8,268 nt of DNA from Bryobacterales bacterium (GTDB lineage: Bacteria; Acidobacteriota; Terriglobia; Bryobacterales; Bryobacteraceae): the NCBI GenBank assembly GCA_030838885.1, contig JAUZEU010000326.1, forward strand, positions 1 to 8,268, given 5' to 3'. The notes below the pieces were generated by a model. The model worked only from the letters and a program-made list of their open reading frames with translations, was not told where the DNA came from and did not search any database. This document shows positions 1 through 6,772 of the stretch, piece after piece (position 1 is the first letter of the stretch; every line of letters starts with the position of its first letter). The position numbers were made by a program, and so were the translations under genes.

Positions 1-2
1 TC

Positions 3-713
3 GACAAATGGGATATGCCGGCCGTCGATCCGACTACGTTCCAGTCCAGCCGGCCCGGTGTCTTCTTCGGCGGCGATGCCGCATGGGGGCCGAAGAACAT
101 CATCTGGGCTGTAGAACATGGTCACCAGGCGGCAATTTCCATCCACAATTACTGCAACCAGATTCCTGTGACCGAGCGGCCCGCATGGGGAATGAATCTG
201 ATCAGCCAGAAGATGGGAATCAGCGAATGGAGTTATCACAACGACTTCAATCCGGCACATCGACAGAAGATGAAACATGTCGACCTGGTGCAGCGGTTCG
301 AAGATCTTCATGTGGAAGTGGAACTTGGATTCTCAGCGGAACAGACTGCGCGCGAAGTACAACGTTGCCTGAACTGTGACGTAGAGACGGCATTTACAGC
401 AGCGAAATGCATTGAGTGCGACGCCTGTATCGACATCTGCCCGCTTTCCTGCCTGACTATTGCGACGGACGCTCCCGAGCCGGTTATGCGCACCCGGCTA
501 TCCGCACCCGCTCTGAACCTCGACCAGGAGCTTTACGCCTCACCTCCGCTGCCGCAGACCGGCCGCCTGATGCTGAAAGACGAAGACCTCTGTGTCCATT
601 GCGGCCTCTGTGCCGAACGGTGCCCCACCGCCGCCTGGGATATGCAAAAGTTCGAATTACTCATCTCTTATGCCGGCACGCCGGAGCCCACCAAACAATG
701 CGCAGCCGCATAA
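3..713 (+). CDS. GltD-like FAD/NAD(P) oxidoreductase with C-terminal 2x[4Fe-4S] domain, 5'-truncated; probable electron-transfer subunit of KorAB
   Basis: The reading frame is open from base 3, so this is the 3' end of a longer gene; the first in-frame ATG (15) is internal. Numbering from that Met, residues 13-50 (PGVFFGGDAAWGPKNIIWAV and the following HGHQAA) are the closing FAD-binding segment of glutamate-synthase-small-subunit-type flavoproteins. A CxxC follows at C118/C121, then two ferredoxin motifs CxxCxxCxxxCP: C132, C135, C138, C142 and C193, C196, C199, C203. These would ligate two [4Fe-4S] clusters; the extra CxxC may belong to another site. The gene overlaps korA by 16 nt, so it is almost certainly co-translated with it. 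Inferred role: cytoplasmic transfer of electrons between the KorAB cluster, ferredoxin and NAD(P). Azoarcus/Thauera-type 2-oxoglutarate:NADP+ oxidoreductases are known (from memory) to have such an FAD subunit. It is not a true GltD, since no gltB is adjacent here and GltD lacks the C-terminal ferredoxin unit. The NAD(P)-binding half lies outside the window. Confidence 0.85.
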   Translation, partial: DKWDMPAVDPTTFQSSRPGVFFGGDAAWGPKNIIWAVEHGHQAAISIHNYCNQIPVTERPAWGMNLISQKMGISEWSYHNDFNPAHRQKMKHVDLVQRFEDLHVEVELGFSAEQTAREVQRCLNCDVETAFTAAKCIECDACIDICPLSCLTIATDAPEPVMRTRLSAPALNLDQELYASPPLPQTGRLMLKDEDLCVHCGLCAERCPTAAWDMQKFELLISYAGTPEPTKQCAAA

Positions 714-2527
714 ACGATTTCGCAATCAAACTGGCCAACGTCAATGGAACAGGCTCCGCCAGCGCCAATGGCCTGATCATGCAGGCGATCTTCCGGATGG
801 GCGTACCCGTATCCGGCAAGAACCTGTTCCCCTCGAACATTCAGGGCCTACCCACCTGGTATGAGATTCGTGTTAATCCGAAGGGTTACACAGCCAGGGC
901 TCTCGATTATGACCTGATGATCGCCATGAACGCGCAGACGTACGAGCGTGATGTACAGGAGGTGCGCTCAGGTGGCTATCTGCTCTATGATTCGAGTTGG
1001 CCGCTCGATGCCGAACTGCATCGCGAGGATGTGAACTTTATCGGCGTGCCGCTTGCCCGGTTGTGCAATGAACATTTCAGGGAACCGCGCGAGCGTATCC
1101 TGATGAAGAACATCGCCACCGCCGGCGCGCTGATCGCCTTGCTGAACATTGACGGTGCCGTCGTGGAACAACTGATCGAGGAGAAGTACGGGCGCAAAAA
1201 GGCTCTGCGCGAGTCGAATAAGAGGGCCCTGCAACTGGGGGCCGATTACGTTCGCGAACACTTCTCCTGCCCCCTGGACTTCCATCTGGAAACGATGGAT
1301 GCGAACGGCGACAAGATCCTGATTGATGGGAATACCGCCACCGCTCTGGGCTGTGTTTACGGCGGTGCAACGGTCGCTGCATGGTATCCCATCACCCCTG
1401 CGACTTCCGTGATGGACGGCTTTAAGGAGTTCTGCGAACAATATCGGAAGGACCCGAAAACGGGCGAAAATAACTTCGCCATTTTGCAGGCTGAAGATGA
1501 ACTGGCCGCCATTGCCATGGTGATTGGCGCCTCATGGAACGGTGCGCGGGCATTCACATCCACTGCCGGACCCGGTGTCTCACTGATGAACGAGTTACTC
1601 GGGCTCGCTTACTATGCGGAAATCCCGGCCGTAATAATCGACGTGCAGCGCGTAGGTCCTTCCACCGGCATGCCTACGAGAACCCAGCAGGGCGACTTAC
1701 TGGAGTGCGCGTACGCCTCACATGGCGACACGAAACACATCCTCCTGATACCCGCGAATCCTGCCGAGTGCTTCCACTTCGCGCCGAAGTGCTTCGATTT
1801 GGCGGAGCGTTTTCAAACACCGGTTTTCATGATGTCCGATCTGGACATCGGCATGAATGACTGGGTAACGCCCAAACTCACCTGGGACGATGGATATGTC
1901 CCGGACCGAGGCAAGGTGTTGACTGCCGAACAGCTGGAATCCACCAGTAAATACTTTCGGTACCTGCCCGAAAATGGAACAGCAGTCGCGGCCAGAACCC
2001 TGCCTGGTGTGCATTCCAAAGGCGCATTCTTCACCCGTGGCTCAGGCCACAACAAGTTCGGCGGTTACACCGAAGTTCCCGATGAGTATCAGGAAGTAAT
2101 GGATCGCCTTCTGCGGAAACACAAGGAGGCGGCGGGATGGGTGCCGGAACCCATCATCGAGGAACGTGCAGGCGCGCGCGTCGGCGTCATCACCATAGGA
2201 GGCTGCGACCCCGCCGTTCGTGAAGCGCTCGACATCCTTGGCGATACGGGCCGCCCCCTGGATTACATGCGGATCCGCGCGTTCCCGTTCCACGCGAAGG
2301 TAGCGGAGTTCCTCGCGGATCATGACTATTGCTACGTAGTAGAGCAGAATCGCGATGGCCAGTTGTGCTCGCTTCTGATTCTCGAGACACCAGTCGCCAA
2401 AGAAAAGATTCGGCCTGTGCTGATCTACAGCGGCTTCCCGCTCAGTGCGAAACACGTGATCGATGTGATCACCGCTCCGGATGTGATTACAGGCAAAGCC
2501 CAGGAACTCAATGCCGTCTATAGTTAA
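698..2527 (+). CDS. korA: 2-oxoacid (probably 2-oxoglutarate):ferredoxin oxidoreductase, fused gamma-alpha subunit
   Basis: 609 residues, the usual size of gamma-alpha fused KorA. With KorB it oxidatively decarboxylates a 2-oxoacid to the acyl-CoA, reducing an iron-sulfur acceptor in the cytoplasm. Residues 5-190 are the gamma domain, with NVNGTGSASANG (14-25) and GKNLFPSNIQGLPTWYEIRV (40-59). The alpha (pyrimidine-binding) domain starts near 208: GNTATALG (211-218), YPITPATSVMDGF (230-242), TAGPGVSLMNE (289-299) and STGMPTRTQQGDL (322-334). A transketolase-C-like domain (about 490-605) ends the protein. I chose ATG 698 because the family homology begins at once (INDFAIKLANVNGTG) and a GGAG lies 11 nt upstream at 683-686. 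Opening the frame at 416 would add 94 residues that only shadow the upstream ferredoxin domain. It overlaps its neighbours by 16 and 17 nt. 2-oxoglutarate is favoured over pyruvate by overall resemblance to KorA, but the substrate cannot be proven from sequence. No cluster motif is seen, as expected for this subunit. Confidence 0.92.
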   Translation: MRSRINDFAIKLANVNGTGSASANGLIMQAIFRMGVPVSGKNLFPSNIQGLPTWYEIRVNPKGYTARALDYDLMIAMNAQTYERDVQEVRSGGYLLYDSSWPLDAELHREDVNFIGVPLARLCNEHFREPRERILMKNIATAGALIALLNIDGAVVEQLIEEKYGRKKALRESNKRALQLGADYVREHFSCPLDFHLETMDANGDKILIDGNTATALGCVYGGATVAAWYPITPATSVMDGFKEFCEQYRKDPKTGENNFAILQAEDELAAIAMVIGASWNGARAFTSTAGPGVSLMNELLGLAYYAEIPAVIIDVQRVGPSTGMPTRTQQGDLLECAYASHGDTKHILLIPANPAECFHFAPKCFDLAERFQTPVFMMSDLDIGMNDWVTPKLTWDDGYVPDRGKVLTAEQLESTSKYFRYLPENGTAVAARTLPGVHSKGAFFTRGSGHNKFGGYTEVPDEYQEVMDRLLRKHKEAAGWVPEPIIEERAGARVGVITIGGCDPAVREALDILGDTGRPLDYMRIRAFPFHAKVAEFLADHDYCYVVEQNRDGQLCSLLILETPVAKEKIRPVLIYSGFPLSAKHVIDVITAPDVITGKAQELNAVYS

Positions 2528-3560
2528 ACCGCTCGTCGCGCACCCCAGCCTGGCTCGCAACGAGTTGGGTCTTACCATCCGAGACTACGAAGGCTCCATG
2601 TCCACGCTCTGCGCGGGATGCGGCCACGACTCCATTACAGCGGCAATCACTCGCGCTTTGTGGGAGCTTTCCACCCCGCCCCACCGCCTTGCAAAACTAA
2701 GCGGAATTGGTTGTTCGTCCAAAACCCCCACTTACTTTGTAAGTGGCGCGCACGGCTTCAACTCGGCCCACGGCCGCATGCCCGCTATTGCAACAGGTGC
2801 GAACGCCGCGAATCGCGAACTGACTTATCTGGGCGTCTCCGGTGACGGTGATTCACTTTCCATCGGCATCGGCCACCTGTGCCATGCCATACGGCGCAAC
2901 CTGAACATGCTTTATGTGATCGAGAACAACGGAGTCTATGGGCTCACAAAGGGGCAGTTCTCGGCATCGTCCGATGTGGGGTCGAAGAGTAAGAAGGGCG
3001 AGGCGAACAGGATGTCGCCAATCGATCCCGTGCAACTCGCATTGAGCCTGGGCGCAACCTTCGTCGCGCGAAGTTTTTCCGGAGATAAGCAGCAACTGGT
3101 TCCGATCCTGAAGGCCGGACTGGCACACCGCGGTTTCGCCATTGTCGACGTGATCTCGCCGTGCGTCACTTTCAACGATCACGAGGGCTCCACCAAGAGC
3201 TATAGATATACGCGCAGCAAACAGCACGTAGCCACCGAGTCGGATTTCGTGCCGCCCGCCAGCGAGATTGTTGCCGAGATCGTCCAGTCCGGCCAAACGC
3301 ACATCACTATGCATGACGGGAGCGTGCTCCGCTTCACACGCGTGCCGGAAGACTATGACCTCCATAGTCGCCAGGCCGCCCTGTCCTATCTCAAGGAGCA
3401 TCAGGGCGAGATCGTGACCGGCGTACTGTTCGCCGATGAGAGCGTGCCGGACATGCACGAGATGAACAATACACCGCAGGTGCCGCTCGCGACTCTGCCG
3501 TTCGCAAAGCTCTGCCCGGGCTCAGGCGAACTCGCAAAGCTGATGGAAGACTTCCGTTGA
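2511..3560 (+). CDS. korB: 2-oxoacid (probably 2-oxoglutarate):ferredoxin oxidoreductase, beta subunit
   Basis: 349 residues; the thiamine-diphosphate and [4Fe-4S] subunit that pairs with KorA. Visible motifs are CAGCGH (C34, C37), GIGCSS (C68) and SPCVTFN (C218), which supply the four expected cluster ligands. The TPP/Mg2+ motif runs from GDGD (111-114) to ENNGVYGLTKGQ (138-149). HGR (87-89) lies in the usual active-site loop. The C-terminal part (about 245-349) is the variable KorB tail. The start ATG 2511 lies inside the korA 3' end (17-nt overlap) and has an AGGA at 2502-2505, 5 nt upstream, so translational coupling giving near-equimolar subunits is likely. It is the last gene of the operon and runs to within 6 bp of the convergent GH27 stop codon. 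All motif residues are intact, so I expect an active enzyme. The 2-oxoglutarate preference is inferred, not shown. Confidence 0.93.
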   Translation: MPSIVKPLVAHPSLARNELGLTIRDYEGSMSTLCAGCGHDSITAAITRALWELSTPPHRLAKLSGIGCSSKTPTYFVSGAHGFNSAHGRMPAIATGANAANRELTYLGVSGDGDSLSIGIGHLCHAIRRNLNMLYVIENNGVYGLTKGQFSASSDVGSKSKKGEANRMSPIDPVQLALSLGATFVARSFSGDKQQLVPILKAGLAHRGFAIVDVISPCVTFNDHEGSTKSYRYTRSKQHVATESDFVPPASEIVAEIVQSGQTHITMHDGSVLRFTRVPEDYDLHSRQAALSYLKEHQGEIVTGVLFADESVPDMHEMNNTPQVPLATLPFAKLCPGSGELAKLMEDFR

Positions 3561-3582
3561 CCGCGTCTATTTCGCTACGCGG
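3561..3582. terminator. Short GC-rich hairpin between convergent korB and GH27 genes (weak terminator candidate)
   Basis: CCGCGT at 3561-3566 pairs perfectly with ACGCGG at 3577-3582 around a 10-nt loop. It begins directly after the korB stop and covers the GH27 stop codon. There is no T-tract on either side, so it is not a classical intrinsic terminator. It could slow polymerase or protect 3' ends in both directions, or arise by chance. Confidence 0.3.
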
Positions 3583-5174
3583 ATCATCACCACGCCATGT
3601 GGCGCAACTTTCGCACTGAAACCATCGGCCTTGTGCCCCAGATCGCTGTGCGCCCAAAGGTCACGCACTGCTGGCTTTCCTTTGATCTGCACGTCCGCCC
3701 ATTTGACTGACACTTCCGCTTCGGCATCACCCTTATTGAACAGAGCGAACGCGGTGTAACCCCGATCCAGAGGCTTCCTCCACACCTCTGTCTCGCCTGC
3801 TTTCGCGATCTGATACCCACCCTTGCCGAGCTTATCCTGATCCACCGCGATGACTTCCCTGTTTGTCAGAATGTCGTGAATCTCCGGAGTCATGTTGCGC
3901 AAATCGTTGCCGGCAATCAGCGGTGACCCGATCATCGACCAGAGGCTCATATGAGTGCGGTACTCAACCGCAGTCATGCCGCCATTGCCGATCTCCAGCA
4001 TGTCCGGATCGGGCCACCATCCCGGTTTGGTGAACTTCGCCAGATCGCTTTGCGAGAACCCGATCTGCGACATGGATTGCCAGGTATCGCGGATATCTCC
4101 CGTAGTCCGCCACAGATTCCCGCCCACCAGATTGCCCCATTCACCGGCATTGTCGCGGCCGTACTGGCAAAGACTGAAAGCGATTCTGCCTCCGGCCTTT
4201 TGAAGCGCATCGCCCATGCGTTGATAAACCGCCCGCATATCCTCGTCTTTCCACACCCTTGAAGCGCTGCACCAGTCGTACTTCAGGTAATCGATACCCC
4301 AGCTGGTCCAGGTCTTGGCATCCTCTGTTTCATGCCCGTAACTGCCGGTATACCCGCCGCACGTAGTCGGCCCAGGTGAGGAGTAAATACCCAGCTTCAG
4401 CCCCTTCGAATGCACGTACGCGGACAGCGCCTTCATATCAGGGAAATTTGGATTCGTCAGGATGGTGCCATCCTCCGCACGCTTCCACTCCCATCCATCG
4501 TCGATATTAATGTACTGATAACCCGCGTCGCGCATGCCGTTCGCAACCATCGCGTTAGCAATCTCGCGCACGGTCTTATCGTCGATTTTCGTGCGGAACT
4601 TATTCCAACTGTTCCAGCCCATCGGCGGCGTCGTCGCGAGCCCGTTATAAGGAATGACCTTGAGCGCGGGCAACTCCAACTTGGGAAGCTTGCTGTAGTC
4701 GACCGAAGCCGCCCGGTAAGTAGGGGTGGGCGTGCCGCGCTTTGCAATGAACGGGCCCGTCATCCCTCGCCCCCGGCCGCCACCCCGCCCTGCGCCGCCC
4801 GGACCACCACGTCCGCGTCCGCCGCCCGCAGGCATTGCAGGCGTAATATGCAGTTCGTCACCAACAATTTCAGCCGTCGCGGTAGCCTTTGATATCGTTC
4901 CGAAGCTCTCGGTCTCTACGACCATTTCAACTTTGTCACCAATGATCTTGCCGTCGATGATCGGGGAGTCTCCGAAAGGCAGCTTCTGCCAGCCCGTGAT
5001 CTTTCCGTTACTATCGACCTTCAACTCATAAACAACCTCGACCTCACCTGACATGGGATTCGTTGTCTTCGCGACCCATGTGCCCGAAACGTCCTTTGTT
5101 TGTGCGGAGAGGAGGAGAGCGAACGCGCCGAGGAGCCAGAGCTTAGTCAAGCTGTCAATGTAAACGCTTAACAT
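3567..5174 (-). CDS. Secreted glycoside hydrolase family 27 (alpha-galactosidase type) with N-terminal beta domain and Gly/Arg-rich linker
   Basis: 535 residues from ATG 5174. A signal peptide is clear: hydrophobic core LWLLGAFALLL (12-22) and probable cleavage after SA (23-24). Residues about 28-113 (from DVSGTWVA) form a small beta-rich domain seen in front of other acidobacterial secreted proteins. Residues 116-137 are a Gly/Arg linker. The GH27 (beta/alpha)8 barrel runs from about 176 to 450: MGWNSW (185-190), NIDDGW with substrate-binding D225/D226, YLKYDWC with nucleophile D300 and C302, and WRTTGDI with acid/base D360. A C-terminal beta-sandwich follows (about 455-535). Expected reaction: hydrolysis of terminal alpha-D-galactosyl residues outside the cytoplasm; alpha-N-acetylgalactosaminidase or beta-L-arabinopyranosidase activity is possible within GH27. 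The start is uncertain: TTG 5189, ATG 5174 and TTG 5150 are all in frame and none has a good ribosome-binding site; TTG 5150 gives the most typical signal peptide (MTKLWLLGAF...). Catalytic residues are intact. Confidence 0.92.
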   Translation of the reverse strand: MLSVYIDSLTKLWLLGAFALLLSAQTKDVSGTWVAKTTNPMSGEVEVVYELKVDSNGKITGWQKLPFGDSPIIDGKIIGDKVEMVVETESFGTISKATATAEIVGDELHITPAMPAGGGRGRGGPGGAGRGGGRGRGMTGPFIAKRGTPTPTYRAASVDYSKLPKLELPALKVIPYNGLATTPPMGWNSWNKFRTKIDDKTVREIANAMVANGMRDAGYQYINIDDGWEWKRAEDGTILTNPNFPDMKALSAYVHSKGLKLGIYSSPGPTTCGGYTGSYGHETEDAKTWTSWGIDYLKYDWCSASRVWKDEDMRAVYQRMGDALQKAGGRIAFSLCQYGRDNAGEWGNLVGGNLWRTTGDIRDTWQSMSQIGFSQSDLAKFTKPGWWPDPDMLEIGNGGMTAVEYRTHMSLWSMIGSPLIAGNDLRNMTPEIHDILTNREVIAVDQDKLGKGGYQIAKAGETEVWRKPLDRGYTAFALFNKGDAEAEVSVKWADVQIKGKPAVRDLWAHSDLGHKADGFSAKVAPHGVVMIRVAK

Positions 5175-5185
5175 CGAAGAGTCAA
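5157..5185 (-). promoter_or_regulatory. Candidate sigma70-type promoter for the GH27 gene
   Basis: On the minus strand TTGACT (5180-5185) matches 5 of 6 of the -35 consensus. Exactly 17 nt further, TACATT (5157-5162) matches 4 of 6 of the -10. Transcription would begin near 5150, downstream of ATG 5174 and at TTG 5150, so this promoter and the ATG start cannot both be right. Found by eye; chance matches of this quality are common. Confidence 0.3.
5158..5174. promoter_or_regulatory. LacI/GalR-like imperfect palindrome (candidate operator)
   Basis: ATGTAAACGCTTAACAT is an odd-centred palindrome in which 6 of 8 arm positions pair (outer ATGT/ACAT and inner AA/TT). Its TGTAAACG half matches the half-site style of LacI/GalR/CcpA-family operators. 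It overlaps the candidate -10 of the GH27 gene, the right place for sugar-responsive repression. The right arm is one base off the usual even-centred LacI-family operator, and no regulator gene is in the window. Confidence 0.35.
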
Positions 5186-5194
5186 ACAAAGATT

Positions 5195-5202
5195 TGTAAA
5201 CG
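5195..5202 (+). repeat. Second TGTAAACG octamer in the divergent region
   Basis: TGTAAACG occurs at 5159-5166 and again at 5195-5202, same orientation, 36 bp apart, in a 70-bp intergenic region. It may be a second half-site for the same regulator. It lies immediately before the strong Shine-Dalgarno of the recQ leader, so a bound protein here could also affect recQ expression. Confidence 0.35.
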
Positions 5203-5210
5203 AAGGAGGT
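5203..5210 (+). promoter_or_regulatory. Perfect Shine-Dalgarno AAGGAGGT, misplaced for recQ
   Basis: AAGGAGGT is a full match to the anti-Shine-Dalgarno, but it ends 34 nt before the recQ ATG (5245), too far to initiate there. It is 5 nt before TTG 5216, the start of a 10-codon ORF whose stop overlaps the recQ ATG. recQ itself has only a modest GAGG at 5237-5240, 4 nt upstream. Confidence 0.55.
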
Positions 5211-5215
5211 CGGAA

Positions 5216-5248
5216 TTGGCGTTCAGCTTGCTGAGTGAGGGCGAATGA
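5216..5248 (+). CDS. Putative 10-codon leader ORF translationally coupled to recQ
   Basis: TTG 5216 opens a frame encoding MAFSLLSEGE and stops at TGA 5246-5248, which shares ATGA with the recQ start at 5245. A perfect AAGGAGGT lies 5 nt upstream of the TTG. Nothing in the peptide suggests its own function. The arrangement is that of a coupling leader: ribosomes loaded at the strong site terminate on the recQ start and can re-initiate. The non-ATG start and tiny size are the weak points. The alternative is that the purine-rich run is a standby site or chance. Confidence 0.4.
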   Translation: MAFSLLSEGE

Positions 5249-6756
5249 GCCGACACACCAAATCGATTCTGGATAAAGCACGAAAAGTGTTCCACTACGA
5301 TGCGCTGCGTCCCGGACAGGAGGAAGCTATCGCCGCTGTTCTCGACGGCCACGACACATTGGTGGTCATGCCCACAGGCTCCGGGAAATCCGCGATTTAT
5401 CAGATTCCTGCGCTGCTTCTCAATGGACCCACCGTTGTAGTCTCGCCCCTGATCGCGTTGCAAAAAGATCAGTCGGAGTGCCTCAATCAGCAGAATGTAG
5501 GCGGCGCCGCGGTTGTAAACTCTCTCATTTCCCCCAAAGAGCAGGAGCAGGCACTTACCGATGCCGAGGATGGTGAGAAGGAATTTCTTTTCATGGCGCC
5601 GGAACAATTCTCAAATCCGGAGCGTCTGGAATCGGTCAAGGCTGCTCAGCCCTCGCTGTTTGTTGTCGATGAAGCACACTGCATCAGCGAGTGGGGCCAT
5701 AGCTTCCGCCCCGACTATCTCCGTCTGAAGAATGTCGTGGAACAACTGGGCCATCCCACCGTGCTTGCGCTCACCGCTACGGCCAATGAAGCGGTGCGCA
5801 ACGAGATCATCAACCGGTTAGGCATGCGGGATCCAAAAATCTTTGTCCACGGATTCGATCGGCCCAACATCTGGCTGGGAGTAGAAATGGCTGCGAGTGA
5901 ATCCAAAAAGCGTGCCATGCTCCTGGAGCGGATTCGCAAGACGGAGCGCCCCGGGATCGTGTATGCGAACACCCGCAAACACGCGGAAGAGATTAATGAC
6001 GAACTCAACAATGTTGGTATCGCTTCCGCTTTCTATCATGGCGGTTTGAGAAAAAAGGACCGCGAGACCATGCAGGAGCAGTTCATGAACGATGAAGTTG
6101 AGGTCATCGTGGCAACGTCGGCGTTCGGCATGGGTGTCGACAAGCCGAATGTCCGGTTCGTCTTCCACTTTGAGCCGCCCGATTCCATAGACTCCTACTA
6201 CCAGGAGATCGGCCGCGCCGGGCGCGACGGGAAACCAGCTTCAGCGGTGCTCTTCTATCGTAGTCAGGATCTGGGCATTCACAAGTTCTTCAAAGGCTCG
6301 GGTCAGTTGGGTACGGATGAAGTACAACGGGTTCTCGATGTCCTCGAAGAGAATGGCGATACGGATAAGTCCGAATTGAAAGAAAAGGTCGACATATCCA
6401 AAACCAAGCTGGAGCGCGCCCTGAACCGGCTGGAAGAGAGCGGCGCGGTTCAAATCGAGCCTCAAGGAACCGTGCGAACCGTGATTGGCACCGAGACACT
6501 AGCCGACAAAGCCCAGGAAGCCTCGCAGGCCCAGGCCGAACGCCATGAAGCAGAACTGGAGCGCATAGAAAATATGCGTCGCTACGCAGAAAGTCTGGAC
6601 TGCCGCCGCGCCTTCCTGCTCAATTATTTCGGCGAGCACGTCCCCGCCACCTGCAGCAGCTGCGACAACTGCCAGGGAACGGGGACCGAGAGAGCGCAGT
6701 TGATAGCAGAAACGCGAATGCGGGCGGCAGAGGAACCAGTCACCCAGCCGCGGTGA
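5245..6756 (+). CDS. recQ: RecQ-family ATP-dependent DNA helicase, short form without HRDC
   Basis: 503 residues; a 3'-5' superfamily 2 DNA helicase acting in recombination and repair. Motifs in order: motif 0 FHYDALRPGQ (16-25), Walker A MPTGSGKS (42-49, K48), DEAH (142-145) followed by the RecQ aromatic-rich loop CISEWGHSFRPDY (146-158), LTATA (176-180), motif IV GIVYANTRK (237-245), motif V ATSAFGMGVDKPN (290-302) and motif VI QEIGRAGRDG (320-329). About 355-415 is a winged-helix-like segment and 420-448 is an Ala/Glu-rich, probably coiled helix. The zinc module is C453, C470, C473, C476, with the same spacing (17, 3, 3) as E. coli RecQ. The usual order puts zinc directly after the helicase core, so the order here is inverted, a form I recall from some actinobacterial and other RecQs. 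No HRDC domain is present. ATG 5245 is the only reasonable start because an in-frame TGA sits at 5236. It is divergent from the GH27 gene and convergent with the GH1-like gene, 16 nt apart. Confidence 0.92.
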   Translation: MSRHTKSILDKARKVFHYDALRPGQEEAIAAVLDGHDTLVVMPTGSGKSAIYQIPALLLNGPTVVVSPLIALQKDQSECLNQQNVGGAAVVNSLISPKEQEQALTDAEDGEKEFLFMAPEQFSNPERLESVKAAQPSLFVVDEAHCISEWGHSFRPDYLRLKNVVEQLGHPTVLALTATANEAVRNEIINRLGMRDPKIFVHGFDRPNIWLGVEMAASESKKRAMLLERIRKTERPGIVYANTRKHAEEINDELNNVGIASAFYHGGLRKKDRETMQEQFMNDEVEVIVATSAFGMGVDKPNVRFVFHFEPPDSIDSYYQEIGRAGRDGKPASAVLFYRSQDLGIHKFFKGSGQLGTDEVQRVLDVLEENGDTDKSELKEKVDISKTKLERALNRLEESGAVQIEPQGTVRTVIGTETLADKAQEASQAQAERHEAELERIENMRRYAESLDCRRAFLLNYFGEHVPATCSSCDNCQGTGTERAQLIAETRMRAAEEPVTQPR

Positions 6757-6772
6757 ACGGGTTGAATGCTTC

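Noticed and set aside
416..697. A 94-codon N-terminal extension of KorA in the same open frame
   Set aside because: It is the +1 shadow of the ferredoxin domain encoded upstream, is Arg/Pro-rich with no family resemblance, and KorA homology starts at ATG 698.
2042..2578. A 178-codon minus-strand ORF across the korA/korB junction
   Set aside because: It is antisense to well-supported korA and korB; its composition is that of a reverse-complement shadow.
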